NCBI GenBank assembly: GCA_963691655.1
Contig: OY829326.1
Coordinates: forward strand, 37,661,989-37,725,988
Source of the DNA: Toxonevra muliebris
Lineage: Eukaryota; Arthropoda; Insecta; Diptera; Pallopteridae
Direction of reading: 5' to 3'
DNA: 64,000 nt
Positions 49,869 to 60,310 of the stretch are shown here, piece after piece; position 1 is the stretch's first letter, and each line of letters opens with the position of its first letter. The translations under genes were made by a program, and so were the position numbers. The notes under the pieces are model-generated. The model did no database searches. It was not told the DNA's origin and was given only the letters and a program-made list of their open reading frames with translations.

Positions 49869-49960
49869 GCCACTGTAGTCTAGTTGCAGAGTGCCAGACT
49901 CTTGTCTCTGGAGACCCGAATGCGATTCTCGACTTGAGTATGTTTCTTATCTATCTTTCT
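49869..49960 (+). mobile_element. tRNA-derived SINE head
   Basis: Box A-like TAGTCTAGTTGCAGAGTGC (49876-49894), an anticodon-arm-like CCAGACTCTTGTCTCTGG (49894-49911) and box B-like GAATGCGATTCTC (49918-49930) have tRNA spacing. Box B departs from GGTTCGANTCC at the invariant positions, so the promoter is probably decayed. The 3' side passes into a CTTT-rich tract. No acceptor stem forms, which argues against a functional tRNA. Different in sequence from the SINE at 25800-26112. Confidence 0.65.
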
Positions 49961-51930
49961 TTCTCTCTTCATTTCTTTCTTTCTTGGGGCTTTGGTAAAA
50001 TAGATCTTATAGGTCGCAAATATAATAAACTAAAATAATCTGAAAATAAGTGATTCAGTATTTCATATTCTCTGACCTTTCGCTAGTCACTATACACTCA
50101 ATAAAGTTGAATCAAATTTAATTTTATGTATGTATGCGTGCATATAAAACATAAAACCACTAATCTGCCAATGACAACTATGACAGCTTATGTTTATAAA
50201 CAATACAACGAAAAATAATCTCTGTAATTATATGGAATTATGTAATTATTATAATGAAAATTACACCTTAAACATTTTTTGTTTTTTCCTTTTTTCCAAT
50301 AATAAAAATATTAATGAACACAGTTCAAATTTTTAGAAAAATACAATTTAATATTTTTTTGTTTTTATTGTGTTCTATAAATAATTTACTACATAATTAT
50401 TTGTTGGCATTGGAGATAATTGTTGAATGTAAATACAGAAAAAAACGAATATGTAAAGTTTTAACAATATGCAATAACGAAAAACAAAAAAAAAAAACAA
50501 AAACAAACTACATTAACTATATAAATAAACAAAAAAGCAAAAAAAAAAAAAATTAAATCAAATCGATAATATTATTCTGATAATGATTTATTATAATTTT
50601 TTTGTTTTTAAGTTTAATTAAAATATGTGATTACAGCTGCTGCTTGTTCTGGTAAATAAAAAATAAAAAATATGAAAAAAATAATTAAAAATCTAAAATA
50701 TTTTAAAAACAAATAGATATATTAAAAGGATATTCCACTAAAGAAATTTAAGAACGGCAAGAGTTTTTGTCATAAAATTTCTGCCTTTTCGACATCTTTT
50801 TGAGGCGTTTACATATGATTCTTTATTTTGAAGTAATGAAAAAACCTAACCACCTCTCTCCCTCAGTTCCCCTTTCGGTATCTCTGGAGCTGTTAATAGT
50901 GCATTTATATATATGTATAGATATGTGCATCTTAAATTATTCATGCATACTTATGCATGTGTGTGTGTGTGCAATGTAAGCTTTATCTTATTAGCGACAA
51001 TAATAACAAATGACATATTTCTCTCTACGCGTGTATGTGTGTATTTAGCTGTGCGTTTATGAATAAAATTTTTTTTGTACACATTAATTTAACAAAGCAA
51101 CATATTAATAAATGAATAAATTCATAAATATTTAAATTGTGATTGAACAATGAGATAAAATTATTATTATTTTTTTTTATATGAAGATGAAAAAAAAAAA
51201 ATTATTTATTTATTTATGAATATGTTTACTTGCGTTCTTTTGTGATTTAATTTCATTAATAAATACATGCACATATGATATGTAGGTGTATGTGTGCTCT
51301 TTAATGTCACACAACTACATATGTACAAATGAATTAAGTCGCCTTAATGTGGTTCTATTATGCCTGTGTAAAATATTAATTTTGTACTTATATTTTTTTT
51401 TTTTGTATTTATATATCGTTTTCCTGTTTATAATTTCGACTTATTTATTATTGTGTTCTGTTGTATTGTATATGAAATGTGAAAATATTATTTCATTTAT
51501 GTAATGATAGCTGGAAAAATCAAAAACAAAAATCTGGTTTCACTTAAATGCAGGCAACATCCAAACAAAACATTGAACTGATAAAAGATCAATATTGATA
51601 ATTGCATCTCATATACATGCAACATGCAATATCTATTTATATTTGATTGTAGTAAATAAAAATTGATTTTAATTTAAGTTGCAGTAGTTGCAGTTATCGA
51701 CTGACAATATAATTGTGACAATAATAAAATGCCAACAGCACAATAATCTACAATAGCCTGCATCAAATTTTAATGCGGCATTTTAATTAAAAATATTTAC
51801 TTCATATACATAAAATTAAATAAGAGAAACAAGGTTATAAATAACATATGTACTATGAACTATTTTAGTAAGGCATCATTAAAATATACAAAGTTTCTCT
51901 TCCGATGAAAATGTTTTGAAAAATGTTTAA

Positions 51931-52575
51931 GGATGTAGTCGGGTGTTCGAGTTTCAAAAAATCAATTATTTAATGTATTTCAAAAGTATTATATACTGAG
52001 AGTATACTGTAAAATTTTCAGACCAAAATATTAACGAAGTTATAGCACATAGTCGAGAGCATCGGTTGGTTAAACTGTATGTGTTGTTAAAATTTTAAAA
52101 CCGTTTTTTTCGAAACAACGTTTTTTGGATTGGCCCAAATGTTTGAAGACATCCTATGAAGCCGATTGGGCTGAAATTGATATGTTATTCTACATGCAAA
52201 TGACTTTCGCAGGTAGTAGAATATTTTTGAAAAATCTGCCATTTTGTTACTTTTTAATAAAAATATTTAAATTTACTACCTGCCAGAATGACAAGTCTAT
52301 AGAATAATATTTTATTTGAATTCCTTATCTCAGATGACTTCAAGTGCCGTAATCACCCGGGCCAGCCAAAAACCTTTTCTTTTTTTTAGGTGCCCAAAAG
52401 GGCGTAAAAAATACAAAAAAATATCGTAAAATAAACTCCAAACATTTTTTGTTGTACAGTTAAGGATGTCAATAATAGCATGTAAAAAAATTCAAATGAT
52501 TGTATTTTATTTTATTATAAAAAAAAAATTCCCGAAAAAACCTTGAAAATTAGGCCGGAACACCCGACTACATTC
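51931..52575. mobile_element. TTAA-flanked terminal-inverted-repeat element, 645 bp
   Basis: The left end GGATGTAGTCGGGTGTTCG starts right after TTAA (51927-51930). The right end, reverse-complemented, reads GAATGTAGTCGGGTGTTCC and is followed by TTAA (52576-52579). Seventeen of 19 terminal bases match. TTAA duplications are the hallmark of piggyBac-type insertion, but the ends lack the usual CCC/GGG start, so the superfamily is tentative. The interior has a second, imperfect inverted pair (GCAGGTAGTAGAAT near 52212 and TACTACCTGCC near 52276). No transposase is encoded. Confidence 0.75.
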
Positions 52576-52689
52576 TTAAGCTACATCAACTATATAATTA
52601 ATTTTAATCATTTTGTAGTAACTCAGTGGCATCAATATAAGTCAATGCATAAAATAATTTAACATAATCAGTGTACATTAAAATTTAAC

Positions 52690-53600
52690 AGTGTTGAAAA
52701 ACATTAGGTTAATTGTTAATAAAAAATAAGAAAAGAATGGGACCAAGGTGGCGCCCCTGAGGGACGTCAGAAGTAGCAGGAAAGTTATTACATTTACAGC
52801 CTTTGACCAAAACTCTCAGTGTTCGATTTGCAAGGTAAGAAGTAATGCATTTAAGTAAGCGTGGCGGAAAACCAATATTACGTGATTTAAGCAAAAGCAA
52901 GTTTTGATTTACTATGTCAAATGCCTATCTAAAGTCAGTGTAATCCATTGGCAAAGCCTTCAATAACTCTTGAAGTATCATTTTAAGTAATGTATAAACA
53001 CGCTTAAAGAACTATATATGTAGTCATCACAACAACAGTGTATATAGAGACGGGCAAATCAGACGGCCGTTTCGGTATCCGCCACGATTCCTCATCAGTG
53101 ATCTTAGTGATAGCTCTTAATCTTTCAATATCCTATATAAGCTACTAAAATTTGAAATCGTAACAGAAAGTTACAGATTTGATTCCAAATATCTTTGCTG
53201 AATAGTAATATTGAAAGAAGTGAATTATACAAGGTTAGTAGTTGTCGATTTGCCGAATAAAATCCCATGTTGAAAAGGTGAAATAGATTTATAAAGATTG
53301 AAACTGATTTGTGAGCAAATAATTTGTTCAATAATTTGTTTGCACTGAGTTTTGCTATGCCAAGGTAGTTATTAATTAAAGATTTACTTCCAGACTTTTG
53401 TAGCGGAGAGAGATCTTCCAAGCGTCGGGGAAATTACCACATTGTTAAGAATGGTTAAATAGAAGATAGATGGGTTCCATAAGTTCTTGCCAATGAGAAT
53501 GTTTTAAGATTTCTCATATATTCCAAAGCAACTGTTTCATCAACAGATGGGAAAGAAATATCAATTGGAGACAAAAAGTATGGTTCATAGTTTTCCGATG
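52690..53600 (-). mobile_element. LINE reverse transcriptase relic (second LINE family)
   Basis: Read on the minus strand, the higher-coordinate part (53125-53421) has KSGSKSLINNYLGIAKLSA, the RT finger motif (family consensus PIFKSG...NYRGIS), then GFYSANRQLL. The lower part (52709-52900) has LLLKSRNIGFPPRLLKCITSYLANR and SDVPQGRHLGPILFLFFINN, the RT palm block usually SGVPQGSHLGPLLF. The segment between is frameshifted and the F/YADD box falls beyond the retained lower end. This sequence differs from the LINE at 41930-43140, so it is a separate family. The end at about 53600 is approximate. Confidence 0.72.
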
Positions 53601-53658
53601 AAAATTATTTGAAATATATTTAGATGGCATTCTATTTTTTTTATTTTGGCCACATACA

Positions 53659-53685
53659 GTAGATCTTAAAGCTCTTAAGATCTAC
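53659..53685. repeat. 11-bp inverted repeat GTAGATCTTAA
   Basis: Perfect arms at 53659-53669 and 53675-53685 with a 5-bp centre; a partial third copy (TAGGATCTACTGTA) follows at about 53701. Short and of unknown meaning. Confidence 0.6.
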
Positions 53686-54349
53686 AAGGTTAAAACTTTT
53701 AGGATCTACTGTACATCTTTCACTTATGTCTAGTCTTTTACCACGACTCACTGGATCCATTTCCGACTTGCTTAAAAAGTTCTGATTTCTAACTTATTTT
53801 TCCACTTGTCTCTCATTCTTTTTCTAGTTATTACTAATGTGCTTCAATGTTCACTCAGTGGAACAAAATGAAATTCCATGGAGATCCTTTGAACGATTTA
53901 GCCTCCTAAAGATCAAATGTGATTCCTCTTGGCAAACTCATCGAGATGGGTTAAACGGTTTGAGATAATGTTGAGCCGGTTGAACTAAAGGTTAATAGCA
54001 ACAAAACTAAAATTAAAAAAAAAAAACAAATTTCACTATCGAATTGGGCTAGATTTTCAGCATTCAACATCAAAGCAATCGCTTAAGTCACAATTTCGTT
54101 GTACAAGCAATTTTTTATAATAAACTCCGTGCATTCAAAACGATTTGAAGCTGTTTTTCTTTACTCACCAAATGAACCAAGAATGTATTTAATGAAGTAA
54201 ATACGCTTTAATGAAGCATACTGCCAGAAGAATAACAAAAGTCTCAAACAAATTTTTTTTTTGTTTTTTGTAGGAACCGCAAAGGAAGTATTCAAGAACA
54301 CAGCACTCAGACAAGTTTTACGTCCATTATACTACATCCTGTATTCATG

Positions 54350-55740
54350 TTTGCTATTCCTTAAACCTACCAGATTTATTAATAAATCTAAGCAGATCCT
54401 GCGGTGTTAAAGAGCTCAGCTGTTCGTCTCCCAACACTCCAGTGCCAAATATGTTTACTCTGATCTGGCAGAAAGTAGGGCAGACACTAAGAAAGTGGTC
54501 CGCCGTCTCTTCACATGCTTCCTCCAAACCACAGGAAGCACAAAAGGCACTAGCTCCTAGTCCAATCATATGCAAATGTTTGGCCCAAAAGAAGTGACCT
54601 GTATATAATCACACCAGCTGCCTACAGCTCTTTCTGTTAAGTAATAACAGAAAATCTGTTAGACGCTTCGAGATAACAGGTAATATAGACTTTGTCAGTC
54701 TAAAGCCCAGTCTCCGAACCTTTTCTAGCCACAAGGTCAGCAGATTCATTTCCTGAAATTCCTGAGTGTTCAGGAACCCATATCAACAGCAGGCTATTGT
54801 GTTTTCCAACACAATCAAGCCTGGATTTACAATACATATCCAGTTAAGACGTGGTTAGAGGATTAAGCAAGGATTTAAGCGCAGCCTAACCGTCACTAAA
54901 AACACAGATATTCCTTTCTTTCCAACCATTATCAATAACATGGTCCATTGCCTTGATTATTGCAAAAATTTCTGCTTGAAAAACAGAAGCATACAACCCA
55001 AGAGAGAAGTGAAAGTGCTCTCCATCATTATCAATAAAGACCCCAGAACCCGAACCGTGGAGCCGTCAGTGAAAATACGCTTACAATCAACACCTGGCCC
55101 AGGTCCCGGCAAAAACCAAGTTTGGGCCTCTGGAATTTGTATTGTATAGCGCTGTTTTAAAACTGGAATTTTTGACATTGTATCGGATGGCATTGATAGA
55201 ACTGTTAGGTTTGAGTCAGTATCTTCAACAATATCACCAATATCCCAGCAAGTGTCATACCAATACCTATTGCGTTTAAGCCTACGGATGTCTTTGACAG
55301 CCTCTCCTTTAGCAAAAATATCAAGGGGTGGTAAGTTGAGCAATGCATCCAAAGATGGGCCAGGTGCTGTAAGAAAAGCTCCCGTATATCAAATGGTCAC
55401 AGTCCTTTGAAGTCTGGCAAGAGCTTTCCTAACACTGTCAACATTAAGTCTGCTCCACCAGACTATGGATGCATAGGTGATGATGGGTCTAATCATAGCC
55501 TTATAAAGCCATAAGACTTTATAAGGTGATAGACCCAATGTTGTGCCAAAAATAGCTTTACATTATCAAAAAGCTGCCAGTGCATTGAAAACCTTTTGTT
55601 CAACATGAGAACGCCATAGAAGTTTAGTATCTAGAATGACTGCTAGATATTTCACTTCTTGGGATCAACCATCAATTTCCCTTCTCCTGGTAAAAAGAAT
55701 AATACCAGTTTTAAGAGGAAGACAAATGCTACAAAGTGGA
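54350..55740 (-). mobile_element. LINE relic with RT tail and RNase H domain (third LINE family)
   Basis: From high to low coordinates on the minus strand: the RT tail with a MIRPIITYASIVWWSRLNVD-like segment (about 55440-55500), then LPPLDIFAKGEAVKDIRRLK (about 55290-55350). RYTIQIPEAQTWFLPGPGPG and FTDGSTV follow (about 55070-55140), the latter being the TDGS start of an RNase H domain with its first catalytic aspartate. IWVPEHSGISGNESADLV-like sequence lies near 54720-54790. A terminal cysteine/histidine motif reads GASAFCASCGLEEACEETADH at 54354-54575. Frameshifts and stops break it repeatedly. RNase H after RT is typical of I, R1 and LOA-type elements; clade unresolved. Confidence 0.78.
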
Positions 55741-55817
55741 ATCATCATTTTTTGAAAAACCACTATTTTGACGACTAACCAAATCATGGTGTTTCTAGAA
55801 CAGCATTAAAGCAGTAA

Positions 55818-56153
55818 GCGTTTTCTTTTCTTAACAAAATGTTGCATTTTTTTGTGCCATGGCAACAGTTTTCGTATCTTGCCCTCAACCCTGCCAAAAT
55901 GTTGCATTTTTAGCGCAAGAAAACGGCATAAAAATGCTATCAGAATCAACTAATTTGCAGGGCAACATTCTCGCCCCGTCATATATTTGAGTGCGAAAAT
56001 GTTACATTTTTCCTCGCTCAGAAGGCAAAATTTTTTAGAAAAGAACCCAATACTCTCCGAAAAGGCTGCTTCTTTTTCAGAAAATAACACGAAATTAGAC
56101 AGCCCTCTTACGGTGCAGAAAAAATGCAACATTTTATCGAAAAAAGAAAACGC
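55818..56153. mobile_element. MITE-like foldback with ~40-bp imperfect inverted ends
   Basis: The left end GCGTTTTCTTTTCTTAACAA plus AATGTTGCATTTTTT pairs with the right end AAAAAATGCAACATTTTATC plus GAAAAAAGAAAACGC. The word AAAATGTTGCATTTTT recurs internally (about 55897 and 56002 as a variant). The element is 336 bp and short open stretches within it are not protein-like. No certain target duplication. Confidence 0.7.
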
Positions 56154-57764
56154 TATTAGGTTTAAAGCAAAGTGCGTATTTTTGCATGCCACAGTCCCAG
56201 ATGATTAGCATTCCTGCTTCTTGTTTTTCTCTTTTTTAGCAAGCTGGTCTCCCTGTTCATACTTTTCTATACCAACAAGTCCTGGGTTTCAGTTAGTTGA
56301 TTTTCGCACTAATTTAAAGGTGATCTAAATTAAGCATAATGTTTGAGTGGCAGCTTGAATCTCCGGCAGACACGTCTTTTGCTATTCCTATCAACCTTAA
56401 AGTTCACACAATTATCGATTACATTACAAATACCTCATGGCAAGGAGCGAAAATGATTTTTAGTCTTGGCGGATATTATGGAAGCTAATACTTGTAGACA
56501 AAGCCTAGAGAAAATTTAGACAACGATGTAAGTGTTAGGTCGATGTCCAGTTCTTTCATGGTAGTAAAATATGCGAACTCTCTTTAAAAGAAGTTCTTAT
56601 TTTGACACGTAATGTAATTATCACGACAGACTCACGAGTAATGAACTAAAAAGAGCATAACCCTCACTTCAGCACTTGAATGTATGTTTTTTGAGTGAGA
56701 GGTTATATTCTAAACCTACTTCTTCCTTCTTACTCCTAAGTCTGGAAACAATGTATTTTTTCCTATAATTATTTAGCTTAAATATTCATGGTCTGGTGGA
56801 CATATCAAGAAACAATTAATTTTTTTTTATTGCCCGACTATCTCTTTATATTTCTATCTTCTTTTTATATTTTGTACACCATCTGCAGTATTGCAGGCCA
56901 CACAAAACATTTACAAATATATTCTGTAAATATATCACACACTACTCGTATCGCATTTATACCATATACAAAAAAAAATAAATAAATACACTAGAACAAC
57001 AAATTTAATATCCTCTGCTAGTGACAAGCCTAAGGCTTTTTGATGATGTTTTATATAAAGCATAAAGCACAACAATAATAAAACGCATACCTGCATACTT
57101 CTCTAAATCAATAACAATTTTTATTTTTGAGTAAAGTTAAAGCATATTTTATAATACAAATTAAATTATGTTAACTTAAATGAAATTAAATTTGCTCTCG
57201 TATGAATGTGTTTGTTAGCTGTCAAATTAATGCAACAGATACATACAATCGAACGCGTTGCACACTCACTAAAAGAAAAAATTTACAAATTTTTAAGGAA
57301 AAATTGTGCAAGACATTTTCATCTTGACGATGTCATGCATGGATATTTCAATTGTTCTCAAAAAAAAGGAAACCTACCGAATACACCTGCGTTCTAATAA
57401 AAAAAAAACATTTTCATCGCTCAGTATTTTTTATATATATATTTTTTATATACACATGTGTCACTATCACCAAAAAAAAAAAAACACACACACACAAAAT
57501 AGAAAAAAATAGAATATAGAAAAAGTAAAATGTTAGCAAACGTTTTTCCCTCTCTTTGTCACTCTGGGTTTTCCTTCCGCTGCTCACTTTTCTTTTTTCT
57601 AACTGCCACTAATTTTTAGAATTTATAGAATTTCAGTTCGTACCATTTCGTTTTTCTTCTTCTGTCTGTGCGTCTGTTTTTTTCCCCCGATTTTTATCAA
57701 CTATTTGTATTTTTTTTCGTATTTCTCATTCTTTTCGGTCTCGTTTTCGTTCTCTTTTTTCCAG

Positions 57765-57992
57765 ATGAATTCACGTGACGAACCGGAAAAAACTTACAAA
57801 GTTGCAATGCCTGACAATGCTTACTCGACTGTTTATTTACGTGACGCAATGTCCTGTGAAGAATTTCTGGCAAGTGCATGCGCTCGTCGCAACCTAAATC
57901 CGACTGAGCATTTTGTGCGCGTAAAGAAACGACGTGACATGGAGGATCACAATTATTTTGTGCCATATCGTAGCGATTTGATTGAAACTTAT
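57765..57992 (+). CDS. sif: still life (sif)/Tiam-like Rac GEF, internal exon C: Ras-binding domain
   Basis: Internal exon of 228 nt (76 codons, phase 0 at both ends). The acceptor is a T-rich tract ending TTTTTTCCAG and the donor is TAT|GTAAGT. The peptide runs from [20 protein letters not shown] through [15 protein letters not shown] and [20 protein letters not shown] to the end YRSDLIETY. This matches the ubiquitin-fold Ras-binding domain that follows PHn-CC-Ex in SIF/Tiam proteins and couples Ras signalling to Rac activation. The first codon is ATG only because the splice junction falls there; an upstream acceptor and in-frame exon B argue that it is internal. A Kozak-driven alternative start cannot be excluded. 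The domain is cut by the donor, so its end and the PDZ, DH and second PH domains lie to the right of the window. Confidence 0.92.
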
Positions 57993-58431
57993 GTAAGTAA
58001 ACTAAAAAAAAAAAAAAACTATTGATTTTTATAATTTACAATAATATTTATATATGTACATTTTACTATAAATCATTGTAATAGTTTACATTTTAAAGAA
58101 TTATTAACTGTGCAAAACAAAGATTTCTTAAATTTTATAAAAGAAATATGTAGAGGAAATACCACTTTAAATAATGTGTATTAGTTGCACTTTCTTTCAA
58201 CCAAATGATTAGATTATAATGATTTTACAATTTTAAATCAAACCAACATATAAAATGTCTTCCAATATAGTACTTAGAATCAGCAATTAGAATTCTTTGA
58301 ATTTAAATCTAAAAATGCTTTAAACGACGTTTTGAAGAAGATTTCGTCTTCTTCTTTTATCCTACAACAGGCCCATGGAGGACCTAAATCGAACATTTTC
58401 GCATTTCAGGTTTCAATTAAATAGGGTAATA

Positions 58432-59083
58432 CCACCTTGATCAAAAAGTTCCCGGAATTTATTCAGAAAATTAAAAATACAAGTTTATTCATCTAAATCT
58501 ATATTGTCCCCTTCAAAGTAATCTCCATCGACTGCAACACACTTATGCCAGCGCTTGATCCAATCCTCGAAACATTTTTTATATTCGGTTTTCGGTATGT
58601 CCATCATATGTATGCTTCCTACGATTTTTCCATTACTTCCTCTCGGCTGCTGAAACGCCTTCCCCGTAATGGTTTTTTAATTCGATTGAACAGAAAAAGT
58701 CACAGGGAGTCAAATCAGGTTAATTCGGTGGCTGTTGGATGGTATTTGTTGCATTTTTCGTCAAAAATTTACGAATAATGATGGCACTGTGCGACGATGC
58801 GTTATCATGGTGCAAAATCCATGAGTTTTCTGTCCACAATTCTGGTCTCTTTCGGCGAATCGCTTCACGCAAATCCCTCATAACGCCCAAATAAAACTCT
58901 CTGATGGTTAATTTCCGGTTATTGACCAAAATTTATCCAACGTTCGCGCACCATTAAATCCGTTTTTTACGCAAAACTTAATACAATACAATTTAATAAA
59001 ATGGTAAAAAATCGCCAACACACACAAATGTCAAGCTATACTAATTCAATTAGCATACTAACTTTTTTATAAAGCACGTAAAA
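58432..59083 (-). mobile_element. Mariner-family element, second copy of the mariner-LINE chimera (mariner part)
   Basis: Starts after TA at 58430-58431 with the terminus CCACCTTGATCAAAAAGTTC, identical in its first 20 bases to the right terminus of the 20246-21354 element. On the minus strand it carries MVNNRKLTIREFYLGVMRDL, RRKRPELWTENSWILHHDNA and the catalytic-region remnants. It lacks about 165 bp of the N-terminal coding region present in the other copy. At 59083/59084 it passes directly into LINE sequence with the same joining point as the first copy. No second mariner terminus is present beyond the LINE part. Confidence 0.85.
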
Positions 59084-59845
59084 TCCAATGTTGTCTGTTA
59101 TCTCACAAACGAGTGTCCCAATCCTCTGTTAACGCCCTGGTTATGGGTGAGGTGGTAATTGTGGAGTCAACGACTCTTTATGTTCTGTGTATGTCCATCC
59201 AATGTGACGTTCGTTGGAATATTCATATTTTTGGCGTGTCGAAAGAAGCAGCCATATGCCCCAGCTTCCTAAAGCGGTTTATGAAATACTTCACTCCGAC
59301 TGATCTCCGCATGATCTACACGATTTTTATCCGTTCCAAAATGGAGTATAATTCGCACCTATGGGCAGGAGCTTCACGAAGCCAACTAGAGCTCCTGGAC
59401 CGTATTCCACATAGAGCGATAAAGCTATTAGGAAACAGTAGGGTTTCCAGCTCTATTGACTCCTTGGAGCACCGTAGAAACGTGTGAAATAGAAAATATG
59501 TGACTCTGTTTTACCGGTATTTTCATGGTAGATGTTCCGCTGAGATACGGAAGTTGATTCCACTAGTTCATGTGTTCACCAGAACTACATGAACCGCCAG
59601 CGGTAGTCACGCATTCCACGTAAATACGGTACCCCAACGCACCATATCCACGTGGATATCGCGCGTATATGGAATAAGCTCCCTGCAACCATTTTTCCTG
59701 AATTTTACAATTTGAAACAAATGTTCACAACTTTTTCTCCCTCTTTCCTTTTACCACTTATCTTTCTTTCTTCCTCAATCCACGCAATGCTTTGCATTCA
59801 TAGGTGTACCCTCTGAGTGTTAATTGCTTAATTAAAAAAAAAAAT
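59084..59845 (+). mobile_element. LINE 3' part joined to the mariner, with A-rich tail
   Basis: Plus-strand LINE ORF2 C-terminus and 3' end. The frame over 59113-59487 encodes FGVSKEAAICPSFLKRFMKY, FTPTDLRMIYTIFI, KMEYNSHLWAGASRSQLELL and SIDSLEHRRNV. After a stop it continues degenerately through a CVTLFYRYFHGRCSAEIRKL-like and an IWNKLPATIFPE-like segment. A 3' untranslated stretch with CAATGCTTTGCATTCATAGG ends in an A11 tail at about 59834-59844. The same CAATGCTTTGCAT-type word precedes the tail of the copy at 35050-35690, so the 3' end is genuine. Confidence 0.82.
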
Positions 59846-59929
59846 AATACTTCTTGAGTCCACATCTAATTATTTTTCCAATTGCAAAATGCTATGAATT
59901 ATTGCATAACAGCAAGGATCGGGAAGTGA

Positions 59930-60310
59930 GGGAGTACATCAACATTTATTTTAACTGTCACCTTTCATAACTCATTGCCTTCAAAGTTCATACGACCCAA
60001 AACCCAGATTAGACCAATGTTAAGTCTCTGTCTAAGAGACTTTCTGACATTGAATTTTTATACTGAGACTATAATTTTAATAATCGCTTAGCTAAGTGGT
60101 CTGCAAATGTAGATATCTAATGTTATCTTCAAGTTTTGTCAGTGATTTGGCGGCTTATGTGATTGCCAAAAATTTGGCTTGTAAATAACTGGATTCATTC
60201 GAAAGCCAAAGTGTTTCGACAGTTTTGATGTATTAAACGTAGACTCTTTCACCGACTTCGGAGTCTATTTTTGACCCGTCAGTGAATAATTCTATCCGAA
60301 AAATAATTTG
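59930..60310 (-). mobile_element. LINE RNase H fragment
   Basis: On the minus strand the segment near 60230-60290 reads IELFTDGSKIDSEVGE, the start of a LINE RNase H domain with its first catalytic aspartate. It then degenerates through SKHFGFRMN and ends near 60010 with a NIGLIWVLG remnant (family LIWVPGH). Several stops interrupt it. A similar decayed segment may exist at 63830-63900 but is too weak to annotate. Confidence 0.6.

Larger units (their letters stand above)
19148..57764 (+). other. Giant intron between sif exons B and C (38.6 kb)
   Basis: Bounded by GTAAGTG at 19148 and TTCCAG ending at 57764. Both exons are phase 0 and contiguous in the family, so one intron is the simplest reading, though a skipped microexon or alternative promoter could be hidden inside. 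At least eight transposon relics lie within, on both strands. Stretches where I see nothing but AT-rich, simple-sequence intron are 21360-24160, 26272-27600, 28260-34460, 36265-39395, 43250-45240, 45300-47830, 49960-51925 and 56160-57760. Confidence 0.8.

Noticed and set aside
54260..54330. Possible splice acceptor (T-rich tract plus TTTTTGTAG) and short coding exon
   Set aside because: The following frame (EPQRKYSRTQHSDK...) soon becomes unlike any SIF/Tiam segment, has no matching phase-0 donor, and exons B and C already appear contiguous.
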